From the NCBI GenBank assembly GCA_965213775.1, contig CBDCAC010000001.1:186001-250000 (forward strand): a DNA stretch of 64,000 nucleotides, read 5' to 3'. Positions within the stretch are counted from its first letter, which is position 1. Every line of letters starts with the position of its first letter. Made by a program: the position numbers and the translations under genes. The notes beneath the pieces were generated by a model. It did no database searches. It had not been told where the DNA came from and saw only the letters and a program-made list of their open reading frames with translations. This document shows, one piece after another, positions 27,014 through 35,628 of the stretch. The stretch is from Lichenicoccus sp965213775. GTDB lineage: Bacteria > Pseudomonadota > Alphaproteobacteria > Acetobacterales > Acetobacteraceae.

Positions 27014-28105
27014 ATGACCAAGGATGGACGTCACGTCTACGGCCCGCGCACGCTGTCGAGCCTGCTGCCGGCGATCACCCGGCCGGCGCTGCGCAGCCGC
27101 AACGCCGCCGCCGCCCAGCTGATCGCGGACTGGGAGGCGGTCGTCGGGCCGGCGCTGGCCGCCGTGACGCTGCCGCGACGACTCGCCGCCGGCACCCTGA
27201 CCCTGGCCTGCGCCGGTCCGATGGCGCTGGAACTGCAGCACCAGTCGCAGCCGCTGATCGGCCGCATCAACGGACATTACGGCCGCCTGCTGGTCGACCG
27301 CCTGCGCTTCGTCCAGGACGAGACCGCCGTGGCGCGTCGGCCGCCGCCAGCGCCACGGGTGCCGCCGCCGCCGGTCGAGATCCCCGACATGCCCGACGGC
27401 CCGCTGCGCGACGCGCTGGCGGCCCTCGGCGGCCAGATCGCGCGGCGCCGGCAGGCGGCCCTCCGCCGGCACTCCGGCGAGCCCGTCGCGAAGCCCGAGG
27501 ACGCCGGCTTCGCAGGCAGCCGAGCCGCAGCGGTCGGCCCTGCGCGTGCCCGGCGCATCGTCGGCGGCACCCTTGCCTTGCGGCGAGGCGGACGGCTAAA
27601 TGCCGCGCCCACCGGGAGCCCGCCGCATGCCGACCCCGCTTCGCCGCCGTTCCCTGCTCGGTGCGATCATGGCCATGGGCGCCACCCCGGCGCTGGCTCA
27701 GGCCGTGGCGCAGGCGCCGGCCCGGACGGCGGATCCGCGCATGGCCGACCGCATCCTGGGTCGTCCCGAGGCCAAGCTCGTCGTGCAGGAGTGGTTCTCG
27801 CTGACCTGCACCCACTGCGCCCGCTTCGCCCAGGACGTGTTCCCGGAGGTGCAGGCGAAGCTGATCGAGACCGGGCGCATCCGCTACCTGTTCAAGGACT
27901 TCCCGCTCGATCAGCTGGCGCTCGCCGCCGCGATGGTGGCGCGCAGCCTGCCGGTCGAGCGCTACGAGCCGTTCGTGCTGGCGCTGCTGTCGAGCCAGGA
28001 CCGCTGGGCGTTCGGACGCGACATCGATCCGCAGGCGCAGCTGCAGCAGATGGCGGCACTCGCGGGCATGTCGAAGGCCAGCTTCGACGCCGCGATCAAC
28101 GATGA
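27014..28105 (+). CDS. DciA-like DUF721 protein with an unexplained 3' extension over dsbA
   Basis: The first 150-170 residues match the DUF721/DciA family, which in many bacteria helps load the replicative helicase. Recognisable are RPALRSRNAAAAQLIADWEAVVG, LPRRLAAGTLTLACAGPMALELQH and LLVDRLRFVQD. GGGAGG stands six bases before the ATG. Beyond about residue 195 the frame simply continues for 170 residues through dsbA in another frame, with Arg/Gly/Ala-rich sequence that looks non-biological. A TAA at 27597-27599, directly before an ATG, would end the gene after a one-base frameshift. Either the extension is real or a frameshift (natural or from sequencing) hides the true stop near 27599. 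Confidence 0.75.
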   Translation: MTKDGRHVYGPRTLSSLLPAITRPALRSRNAAAAQLIADWEAVVGPALAAVTLPRRLAAGTLTLACAGPMALELQHQSQPLIGRINGHYGRLLVDRLRFVQDETAVARRPPPAPRVPPPPVEIPDMPDGPLRDALAALGGQIARRRQAALRRHSGEPVAKPEDAGFAGSRAAAVGPARARRIVGGTLALRRGGRLNAAPTGSPPHADPASPPFPARCDHGHGRHPGAGSGRGAGAGPDGGSAHGRPHPGSSRGQARRAGVVLADLHPLRPLRPGRVPGGAGEADRDRAHPLPVQGLPARSAGARRRDGGAQPAGRALRAVRAGAAVEPGPLGVRTRHRSAGAAAADGGTRGHVEGQLRRRDQR

Positions 28106-28259
28106 CGGCCTGCGCCGCGCCATCCTGGCCGAGCAGGATCGCGCGCAAGGCACGCTCAAGATAGACAGCACGCCGACCTTCGTGTTCGGCGCCGCCACCC
28201 ATTCCGGCGAGATCGACTATGCCGCCTTCCTCAAGCAGGTCACCGCCGCCGGCGCCTGA
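27627..28259 (+). CDS. DsbA-family thiol-disulfide oxidoreductase
   Basis: The 210-residue periplasmic protein should introduce or isomerise disulfides. It has a signal with arginines ahead of a hydrophobic run (PLRRRSLLGAIMAMG, cleavage after TPALA), which resembles a Tat signal. The active-site motif CTHC is in WFSLTCTHCARFAQ, and the cis-proline loop is STPTFVFG. ATG 27627 gives the usual signal peptide; ATG 27600, right after a TAA, adds nine residues. Its 3' end overlaps the start of smc by about 40 bases. The neighbours mutY-dciA-dsbA-smc are a conserved alphaproteobacterial arrangement. Confidence 0.9.
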   Translation: MPTPLRRRSLLGAIMAMGATPALAQAVAQAPARTADPRMADRILGRPEAKLVVQEWFSLTCTHCARFAQDVFPEVQAKLIETGRIRYLFKDFPLDQLALAAAMVARSLPVERYEPFVLALLSSQDRWAFGRDIDPQAQLQQMAALAGMSKASFDAAINDDGLRRAILAEQDRAQGTLKIDSTPTFVFGAATHSGEIDYAAFLKQVTAAGA

Positions 28260-31200
28260 ACCGGTGCCCGGGCCGGGGCTCGGGCCGGCGCCCGGGTCGG
28301 CCGCTCCCGGGCCACGGGCGGGCGCCCGCTTCGTCCGGCTGCGTGTCGCCGGCTTCAAGAGCTTCGCCGAGGCCGCCAGCATCGAGATCCTGCCGGGGCT
28401 GACCGGCATCGTCGGGCCGAACGGCTGCGGCAAGTCCAACGTGGTCGAGGCGCTGCGCTGGGTGATGGGCGAGGGCTCGGCACGCTCGCTGCGCGGCGGC
28501 GAGATGGACGACCTGATCTTCGCCGGCACCGCCGCCCGTCTGGCGCGCCACTTCGCCGAGGTCACCCTGACGCTGGAGGATGCCGGCCTCGCCCCCGCCC
28601 CGCAGGACCGGCCGGCAGGCCCCGGGCCATACCCTGATCAGCCGCACCCTGATCAGCCGCCGTCCGAGCAGCCGGAGCTGGAGATCGCGCGTCGGATCGA
28701 GCGCGGCGCCGGCAGCGCCTACCGGATCAACGGCCGCGAGACGCGCGCCCGCGACGTGCAGACCCTGTTTGCCGACCTGGCCAGCGGCGCCCGCTCGTCG
28801 GCGATGGTCAGCCAGGGCCGCGTCGCCGCCATCGTCGCGGCGCGTCCGGAGGAGCGCCGGTCGATCCTGGAGGAGGCCGCCGGCATCACCGGCCTGCATG
28901 CGAGACGGCACGAGGCCGGGCTGAAGCTGCGCGCCGCCGAGGCAAACCTCGCGCGCGCCGAGGATCTGCGCCTGCAGCTGCAGGCGCGGCTGAGCGAGCT
29001 CGACGCGCAGTCGCGTCAGGCCGGCCGCTACCGCGCGGTCGCGGCCGCGCTGCGCGACGCCGAGGCGACCCTGCTGGCGCTGCTGCACGCACGCGCCCGG
29101 CGCGCGGTCGACCGATCACGCGCCGCCGCCGACGCGGCCGCGGCCGCCCTGGACGATGCGGCGTCCCGCGCCCGCGCGGCCGAGGCGGCGGAGCAGCGGG
29201 CGGAGCAGTCGCTGCCGGCGCCGCGCGACGCGGAGGCGGCCGCGCGAAGCGCGCTGGGCCGGCTGCAGCTCGCCGCCGAGACGCTGGCGCAGGAGGAGGA
29301 CCGGGTGGTCGCCGAGGCCGCCGCCGCCGAACGTCGCGCCGCTCAGGGCGACGAGGACGCGGCGGCGGCGGCAGGCCGTCTCGGCGACGCGGGAGCGACG
29401 CTGGCGCGGCTGGAGGCGGATCATCGCGCGATGCGGTCGCGGCAGGCCGCCCTGCCGGCGCGGCTGCAGCAGGTCGGTCAGGCGCTGCGCGAGGCGGAGG
29501 CCGGTCTCGCGGAGGCCGGCGACGCGCTGTCCCGGGCGACCGCGCAGGAGGCGACGCAGCGCGACCGGGCGGCGCAGCATGCGCGCGACCGCGAGGCGGC
29601 CGCCCAGCGGCTGGAGCGCCTCGACGGCCAGCTCGATCCCCTGCGGGCGGAGCATCGGGACGCGCTGCGCGCGCTGCCCGACGAGGCAGCCCTGGCTCGC
29701 CTGCGGCAGGCGGGGGACGCGGCGGGGTCTCGTCTCGATACCGCCAGGCAGGCGGCGGAACAGGCGGGCGAGGCGCGTCTGCAGCTCGCCCTGGAGGCGG
29801 ACGCCGCGCGCGCCGACGCAGGCGAAGCCAGGCGCGTCTTCGAGGCCGGGCGCCGGCTCGCGCAGGAGACGACGCAGCGCCAGGACCGGCTGGCCGCGGA
29901 GTTCCACGCCGTCGAGGCGCATGCGCTGCAGGCCGAGCGCGCCCTGATCCCGCAGGCCGCGCGCGAGCAGGCCGGCGACCGCATCGCGCGCTGCAAGGCT
30001 GGGCTGGACGAGGCAGCTCGGGCGCTGGAAACTGCGGAAGCCCGGCGCGCGACGACCCAGCAGGCGCATGCGGTGGCCGGGCAGCAGCTCGCGGAGGCCG
30101 AGCGTCGGCAGCGACAGGCCGACGCCGCGAGGCAGGCCGCCCAGAATGCTGCGTCGCGGGCGAGCGGCGAGCATGGGCAGCTGGCGCGCGACGCCGCGGC
30201 GGCCGAGGCGGCTCTGGTTCCCGACCAGGCCCTGCTGGCCGCGCGCTGTTCGCTCCAGGCCGCGACGCAGGAACTGGACGAGGCCCGCCAGGCCTTGGCC
30301 GGCGCCGAGACGGAACTCGACGAGGCGGCGCGCCTGGCCGGCAGCGGGAGCGCGGCGCTGGCGTCGGCGCTCGCCGAGCAGGCCCGTATCGAGGCGGAGG
30401 CCGACGGCCTGTCGCGCGCCATCGCCGCCGAGGCGGTCGGCGCGGGGGGCACCCGCTGGCCGTCCCTGGCCGAGACGCTGCCGGTTCCCGCAGGGCTCGA
30501 GCTGGCGCTCGCCGCGGTGCTGGGCGAAGGCCTGGACGCGGCGCTCGACGAGGCGGCGCCGCGGCACTGGCGCGATCTCCCGGCACTGCCCGATCCGGCC
30601 CTGCCGGCCGCCGCCGTCGCCCTGTCCCGCCTGATCGAGGCGCCGGAGGCGCTGCGCCGCCTGCTGTGCCGAACCGGCCTGGTGGAGGATGCGACGGATG
30701 GGCGCGTGCTGCAGTCCGGGCTCGCGCCGGGACAGTGCCTGGTCAGCCGGTCGGGCGCGCTGTGGCGCTGGGACGGGTTCCGCCTGGAAGCCGGCTCGCC
30801 CGGTGAGGGCACGGTCCGCCGCGCCGCCTCCGCGCTCGAGCTGCGTCGCCGGCTGCGCCAGGCACGCGCCCGGCTCGAGCCGGCGGCTGCCGAAGCGGCG
30901 GCGACACGTCGCCGGGCGGAGGCCGCCACCGTGGCACGGGCGGCGTCGGCGGTGCGGGCGCAGCAGGCGCGGGCGCGGCGCGACGCGGCGGAACGCGCGC
31001 TGGCGGCGGTGCGCGACGCGGTCTCCGCACTGGAGGCGCGCGCGTCGGCCGCCCGGCTCCGGCTGGAGGCGATCATGCCGCAGCGGCAGCGTGCGGCAGA
31101 GGCGCTCGCGCTGGCGCTGCAGGCTCTCGCAGATGCCGACGCCGAGCGATCCGGCCTGCCCGACCTCGCCGCACTCGCGCGGCAGCTCGAGCATGCCGGT

Positions 31201-32925
31201 TCGCAGGAGGCGACGGCGCTGCAGGCCGAGGCGGCGGCGCGTCGCACACGACGGCAGGCGGAAGACGAGCTGGAAGCCGCCCGACGAGGCGAGGCCGGCC
31301 TGCTGGGGCGCCATGTCGAGGCGCAGACCAGGCTCGAGGCCATGCGGCCGCAGCGTGCGCGGCTGCGCCAGGAGCTGGGGGTGGCGCAGGCCGATGCGCG
31401 TGTCGCCGGCGCCGCGTTCGAGGCGACCGCGCCCGCCGACCAGGCGGCCGAGATCCTGCGCCACGCCCTCGCCCGCGCCGAAGGCGCGGCATCGCACGAG
31501 GCGGCGGCGCGGCTGGCGCGGGCGCAGGCGGAACGGCAACGCGACGAGGCGCAGGCGGCGCTGGCCGAAGCCGCCTCCCGGCTCGCCTGGCAGCGCAGTC
31601 GGATCGACGCCCTGTCGCCGCACCTCGAAGCCCTGGCGGAGGAGCGCCTCGAGGCGTGCGGGCTGCTCGAGCGGCTGCTGGCCGAGGCGGCGGCGATCGC
31701 CGATCCCGCGGACGCGGCGGCCGCCTGCGCGCGCGCGCAGACCACCTTCACGCTGGCGCGCGACCATGAGGCCGAGTGCCGCGAAGCCCGCGCGCGCGGC
31801 GCCGCCGAAGCGGCGGCGATCGAGGCGGACCGCCTCGGGCTGGAGGCCGCGCGCGCCGACTGGTCGCGCCGCGAGGCAGCCGCGCGCCAGGATCACGCGG
31901 CCGCCTCGGCCCGCGCGGGCGCCGATGCGTCGGCGCGCGACGCGCTCGCCGCGCAGGTGGCGCAGTTCGAGCCGCGGCGCCGCGCGCACGGGCAGTCGCT
32001 CGAGCAGGCCGAGCAGGCGCAGGCGCGGGCGCAGGCCGCGCTGCACGACGAGCTTCGGGGACTCGCCGACGCGCAGGCGGCGCGCAGGCGGGCGGAGGTC
32101 GCCCTGTCGCAGGCGCGCGAGGCGACGCTGCGCCAGCAGGGACGCGCCGAGCAGGCCGACGCGATCCTGGCCGGGCTGCTGGCGGACACGCCGGATCCGC
32201 CGACCGAGGCGCCGGATGACCTGTCCGAGGCCGCCGAGACCGGCCTGCGGCGACGGATCGCCGATCTCGCCCTCGCCCGCGAGGAGATCGGCCCGGTCAA
32301 CCTGCGCGCCGAGATCGAGAGCCGCGAGGCTCGCGCGAGTGCGGACGCGATCGCCGCGGAGCGGTCGGAGCTGGAGACCGCCATCGCCCTGCTGCACGCC
32401 TCGATCGGCCAGGCCAACCGGGACGGCCGCAGCCGACTGCTGGAGGTGCTCGAGGCGGTGGATCGCCAGTTCCGCGCCCTGTTCGCGCGCCTGTTCGGCG
32501 GCGGCCGCGCCCAGCTCGGCATGGTCGGCGACGACGATCCGCTGCTGGCCGGGCTGGAGATCTACGCGCAGCCACCGGGCAAGAAGCTCGCCACGCTGTC
32601 GCTGCTGTCCGGCGGCGAGCAGGCGCTGACGGCGCTGTGCCTGATCTTCGCCGTGTTCCGCTGCAACCCTGCACCGATCTGCGTGCTCGACGAGGTCGAT
32701 GCGCCGCTCGACGACGCCAATGTCGGCCGCTTCTGCGCGCTGCTGGCCGACATGGTCGCGCAGGCGGACACCCGCTTCCTGGTGGTGACGCACCATCAGC
32801 TGACGATGGCCCACATGGACCGGCTCTACGGCGTCACCATGCAGGAGCGCGGCGTCAGCCGGCTGCTCTCGGTGGATCTGGCCGCGGCCTCGGACCTCGC
32901 GACCCTCAGGCGCCGGCAGGCCTGA
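28219..32925 (+). CDS. smc: Chromosome segregation protein Smc
   Basis: Smc is the ATPase arm of bacterial condensin. At 1568 residues it is longer than the typical 1150-1200. Walker A GPNGCGKSN is at residues 66-74. The coiled-coil arms (about 200-720 and 880-1400) are extremely rich in Ala, Glu, Arg and Gln. The hinge lies around 740-860 and looks divergent. The ABC signature LLSGGEQALTA is near 1460 and Walker B ICVLDEVDAPLDDAN near 1487. A proline-rich insertion near residue 135 contains a short duplicated PDQP unit. The start overlaps dsbA. No scpA/scpB are in the window. Expansion of the arms is usual in this family as far as I recall. Confidence 0.95.
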   Translation: MPPSSSRSPPPAPEPVPGPGLGPAPGSAAPGPRAGARFVRLRVAGFKSFAEAASIEILPGLTGIVGPNGCGKSNVVEALRWVMGEGSARSLRGGEMDDLIFAGTAARLARHFAEVTLTLEDAGLAPAPQDRPAGPGPYPDQPHPDQPPSEQPELEIARRIERGAGSAYRINGRETRARDVQTLFADLASGARSSAMVSQGRVAAIVAARPEERRSILEEAAGITGLHARRHEAGLKLRAAEANLARAEDLRLQLQARLSELDAQSRQAGRYRAVAAALRDAEATLLALLHARARRAVDRSRAAADAAAAALDDAASRARAAEAAEQRAEQSLPAPRDAEAAARSALGRLQLAAETLAQEEDRVVAEAAAAERRAAQGDEDAAAAAGRLGDAGATLARLEADHRAMRSRQAALPARLQQVGQALREAEAGLAEAGDALSRATAQEATQRDRAAQHARDREAAAQRLERLDGQLDPLRAEHRDALRALPDEAALARLRQAGDAAGSRLDTARQAAEQAGEARLQLALEADAARADAGEARRVFEAGRRLAQETTQRQDRLAAEFHAVEAHALQAERALIPQAAREQAGDRIARCKAGLDEAARALETAEARRATTQQAHAVAGQQLAEAERRQRQADAARQAAQNAASRASGEHGQLARDAAAAEAALVPDQALLAARCSLQAATQELDEARQALAGAETELDEAARLAGSGSAALASALAEQARIEAEADGLSRAIAAEAVGAGGTRWPSLAETLPVPAGLELALAAVLGEGLDAALDEAAPRHWRDLPALPDPALPAAAVALSRLIEAPEALRRLLCRTGLVEDATDGRVLQSGLAPGQCLVSRSGALWRWDGFRLEAGSPGEGTVRRAASALELRRRLRQARARLEPAAAEAAATRRRAEAATVARAASAVRAQQARARRDAAERALAAVRDAVSALEARASAARLRLEAIMPQRQRAAEALALALQALADADAERSGLPDLAALARQLEHAGSQEATALQAEAAARRTRRQAEDELEAARRGEAGLLGRHVEAQTRLEAMRPQRARLRQELGVAQADARVAGAAFEATAPADQAAEILRHALARAEGAASHEAAARLARAQAERQRDEAQAALAEAASRLAWQRSRIDALSPHLEALAEERLEACGLLERLLAEAAAIADPADAAAACARAQTTFTLARDHEAECREARARGAAEAAAIEADRLGLEAARADWSRREAAARQDHAAASARAGADASARDALAAQVAQFEPRRRAHGQSLEQAEQAQARAQAALHDELRGLADAQAARRRAEVALSQAREATLRQQGRAEQADAILAGLLADTPDPPTEAPDDLSEAAETGLRRRIADLALAREEIGPVNLRAEIESREARASADAIAAERSELETAIALLHASIGQANRDGRSRLLEVLEAVDRQFRALFARLFGGGRAQLGMVGDDDPLLAGLEIYAQPPGKKLATLSLLSGGEQALTALCLIFAVFRCNPAPICVLDEVDAPLDDANVGRFCALLADMVAQADTRFLVVTHHQLTMAHMDRLYGVTMQERGVSRLLSVDLAAASDLATLRRRQA

Positions 32926-33069
32926 GCGGGCGGGCGGCGCGGCGCGGTCCCGCGCCGCGATTAACCCGAAGGCAAGCTTTCCCGCTCATGATGCGCAGGC
33001 GATGCGGCTCGACCAGCGCTGCCAACCCTCGGCAGCCGTCCGATATGCCGGTCGTGACGGAGCCTGCAC

Positions 33070-34836
33070 GTGCTTTCTGCCTCCTCCACGACGGCGCTCA
33101 CCGCGGATCCTGGCCTCGCCGGTCATCAGGCGCAGGCCTCGCACCTGCGCGCGATGCTGGACGGCATGACCCTCGGCCTGCTGACTTTCGACGGCGACCT
33201 CGACATCCTGTTCGCGAACCGCCAGCTCGCGGCCATCCTGGAGGTGGAGCCGACGATCCTCGCCGGGGCCGCGACATTGCTCGACCTGCTCGACGCCAGC
33301 CCCATCCTGGACGAAGCCGCGGTGCAGGGTGTGCACGAAGCCTGCCTCGGTGCGATCGCGACCGGAACGGCACGGCGATGGAAGTGGGCGCTGCCGGCCG
33401 CCCGGGCGCGTCGCTGCTTCACCCTGCAGGTCGTCCCGCTCGCTGGGGATCGGTGGATGATCTGCTTCGAGGAGGTCACGGCCAGCCAGGAGGCCGAAGC
33501 GAGCGCCATCGAGCTCGCCAGGCGCGACCCGCTGACCGGGCTCGCGAGCCGGCAGCTCTTCCACGAGCATGCCGGGGCGGCGCTCGCCAGCCTCGCGAGC
33601 CAGGCGGCAGGGACGGACCAGGGCGTGCAGGAGGCGGTGGGGCACGCCGTGCTGCTGGTCGACCTGGACCGGTTCAAGGCGGTGAACGACACGCTCGGCC
33701 ACGCGGTCGGCGACGGGCTGCTGCGGCTGGTCTCGAAGCGGCTGCACGCGCTGCTGCGCCAGCAGGACATGGTCGCGCGGCTCGGCGGTGACGAGTTCGC
33801 GCTGATGGTGACGCCGGCGCCGGGCGTCGCCGGCCTGAGCCAGCTGGCGAAGCGGCTCATCGACGTGCTCAGCCGCCCCTACCTCGTCGACGGCCACCTG
33901 GTGAACATCGGCGCCAGCGTCGGCATCGCGGTGGCGCCGCAGGACGGACGGGACTGCGACGAGCTGCTGCGCAACGCGGATCTCGCGCTGTATGCCTCCA
34001 AGGACGCCGGACGCAGCCGGCACAGCTTCTTCGATCCGTCAATGGATGCGCGCGCGCGCGCGCGCCGGTCGCTGGAGATCGATCTCCGCAAGGCACTCGC
34101 GCTGCGCGAGTTCGAGCTGCACTATCAGCCGCAGATCAACCTCGAGACGAACGCGGTGGTCGGCTTCGAGGCGCTGCTGCGCTGGAGGCATCCGGATCGC
34201 GGCCTGGTGTCCCCGCTGGACTTCATCCCGCTGTCGGAAGAGATCGGCCTGATCGTCCCGCTCGGCGAGTGGGTGCTGCGCGAGGCCTGCCGGGAAGCCG
34301 CGCGGTGGCCGGACAGCGTGTCGGTCGCGGTGAATGTCTCGCCCTGCCAGTTCGAGGACCCCGACAGGCTGACCCGGATGGTCGCGGCATCTCTCGCGGC
34401 CACCGGGCTGCCGGGGAAGCGGCTCGAGATCGAGATCACCGAGAGCGTGCTGCTGCGCAACGAGGACTCCGTGCGGAGGTCGCTGCACCAGCTGCGCGCG
34501 ATGGACGTACGCGTGGCGATGGACGATTTCGGTACCGGCTACTCCTCGCTGAGCCAGCTGAACAGCTTCCCCTTCGACAAGATCAAGATCGACCGTTGCT
34601 TCGTCCATAGCTGCGGCGACACCGGCAGCCAGGACGCCATCATCCGCGCGATCACGGCGCTGGGGGCCAGCCTCGGCATGGCGACGATCGCCGAAGGCGT
34701 CGAGACGCCCGACCAGCTCCTGCGCATACGCGCCGAGGGCTGCACGTCGGTGCAGGGTTTCCTGTTCAGCCGGCCGGTTCCGCTGGATCAGGTGGACGCA
34801 CTGATCGCGGCGTTCCCGGGCAGGCGGTCGGACTGA
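33070..34836 (+). CDS. PAS-GGDEF-EAL cyclic-di-GMP enzyme
   Basis: This 588-residue protein can in principle both make and degrade cyclic di-GMP. Residues about 25-140 form a PAS-like sensor (GLLTFDGDLDILFANRQ). The GGDEF domain has LLVDLDRFKAVNDTLGH and an intact RLGGDEFAL near residue 240. An RxxD inhibitory site (RQQD) stands exactly five residues before GGDEF. The EAL domain (about 345-580) keeps EALLRWRHP, NVSPCQF, EITES, DDFGTGYSSL, KIDR and EGVET, so it should be catalytic. The linker region contains a run of nine GC dinucleotides. It has no membrane segment. It starts with GTG. A BLUF photoreceptor gene follows at once. Confidence 0.93.
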   Translation: MLSASSTTALTADPGLAGHQAQASHLRAMLDGMTLGLLTFDGDLDILFANRQLAAILEVEPTILAGAATLLDLLDASPILDEAAVQGVHEACLGAIATGTARRWKWALPAARARRCFTLQVVPLAGDRWMICFEEVTASQEAEASAIELARRDPLTGLASRQLFHEHAGAALASLASQAAGTDQGVQEAVGHAVLLVDLDRFKAVNDTLGHAVGDGLLRLVSKRLHALLRQQDMVARLGGDEFALMVTPAPGVAGLSQLAKRLIDVLSRPYLVDGHLVNIGASVGIAVAPQDGRDCDELLRNADLALYASKDAGRSRHSFFDPSMDARARARRSLEIDLRKALALREFELHYQPQINLETNAVVGFEALLRWRHPDRGLVSPLDFIPLSEEIGLIVPLGEWVLREACREAARWPDSVSVAVNVSPCQFEDPDRLTRMVAASLAATGLPGKRLEIEITESVLLRNEDSVRRSLHQLRAMDVRVAMDDFGTGYSSLSQLNSFPFDKIKIDRCFVHSCGDTGSQDAIIRAITALGASLGMATIAEGVETPDQLLRIRAEGCTSVQGFLFSRPVPLDQVDALIAAFPGRRSD

Positions 34837-34863
34837 GCCTTCTCGATCTGAAAGCATCTCGTG

Positions 34864-35304
34864 ATGACCCGGCTCTACCGCGTGCTCTACTGTTCCCGGA
34901 ACGGCATCCTCGGTGATCCTGACGTGGTGGCCGCCGATATTCTCGCCATCCTGGCGAAGTCGCGGCGCAACAACGCCCGCGACGATGTCACCGGCGGCCT
35001 GCTGTTCAGCACCGGCTGCTTCGCGCAGGTGCTCGAGGGACCCGTCGATGCGGTCGAGGCGGCGTTCGAGCGCATCCAGTGCGACGAGCGGCACGCCGAG
35101 GTGACGGTGCTGCGGGCCGGGCCGGTCGCGGCGCGCGATTTTCCCGACTGGTCGATGGGCTTCGCCGGCGCCGCCGCCAGCGCCCCGCTCTGCGCTGAGC
35201 TGCTCCGCGATGCGTTCGCCGGCCGCTCCAGCGGCGGCGACGAGCTGTTCGGCATCCTCAAGTCGGTGGTGGTGCGCGAGACCGAGTGGCTGGCGTCGGC
35301 GTAG
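34864..35304 (+). CDS. BLUF-domain blue-light sensor
   Basis: BLUF proteins bind FAD and switch hydrogen bonding on blue light. This is a short single-domain form of 146 residues. The flavin contacts are visible: Tyr9 in VLYCSRN, Asn36/Asn37 in SRRNNARDDVTG, Gln55 in CFAQVLEG, and Trp96 and Met98 in DWSMGF. The tail of about 45 residues after the domain is helical and could contact a partner. It is encoded about 27 bases downstream of the GGDEF-EAL gene in the same direction, so the natural reading is that light modulates that enzyme in trans. ATG 34864 is preferred over GTG 34861. Confidence 0.92.
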   Translation: MTRLYRVLYCSRNGILGDPDVVAADILAILAKSRRNNARDDVTGGLLFSTGCFAQVLEGPVDAVEAAFERIQCDERHAEVTVLRAGPVAARDFPDWSMGFAGAAASAPLCAELLRDAFAGRSSGGDELFGILKSVVVRETEWLASA

Positions 35305-35317
35305 CGCCCCGGACGAC

Positions 35318-35606
35318 TCATCTGAGCGTCCCGAGATAGGCGGCGAGGTCGCGGGCCGCCTGATGACGCAGACCGCGATACGACATCGCGGTTCCGGGAG
35401 CGCTGCCGCGCGGATCGGCCAGGAAGACGACTCAACCCGGACAGACTGGGGCCGACCCGGTTCCGCGCCGCCTCGACGGAGTGGCAGACCGAGCATTCGC
35501 TCTCGACCGTGGCCCTGCCGGCCTCCTGATCCGCGCCGCAGGCCGATATCGGCGCCGGTGCCAGGATGAGGATGAGCGCCGAGGGCAGCGCCGGCGGGCG
35601 CGGCAT
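35318..35606 (-). pseudogene. Decayed class I cytochrome c gene
   Basis: From ATG at 35606 the protein begins like a lipoprotein-type cytochrome c: a hydrophobic leader ending ISACG, then the haem motif CSVCH followed by NRVGPSLSG. Right after that the frame breaks. In another frame one reads FLADPRGSAPGTAMSYRGLR and DLAAYLGTLR, then a stop at 35318-35320; this is the Met-ligand end of the same fold. The segment expected between the two halves, about 35-40 residues, is missing, so an internal deletion with frameshift has destroyed the gene. It lies downstream of BLUF on the opposite strand. Confidence 0.8.
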
Positions 35607-35628
35607 GTCGTGATCTCCGAGAGGCGGT

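Noticed and set aside
29116..32814. Very long open frames antisense to smc
   Set aside because: They mirror a GC-rich Ala/Arg/Glu coding strand where stop codons are rare. Their sequence has no domain, and smc on the plus strand is unmistakable.
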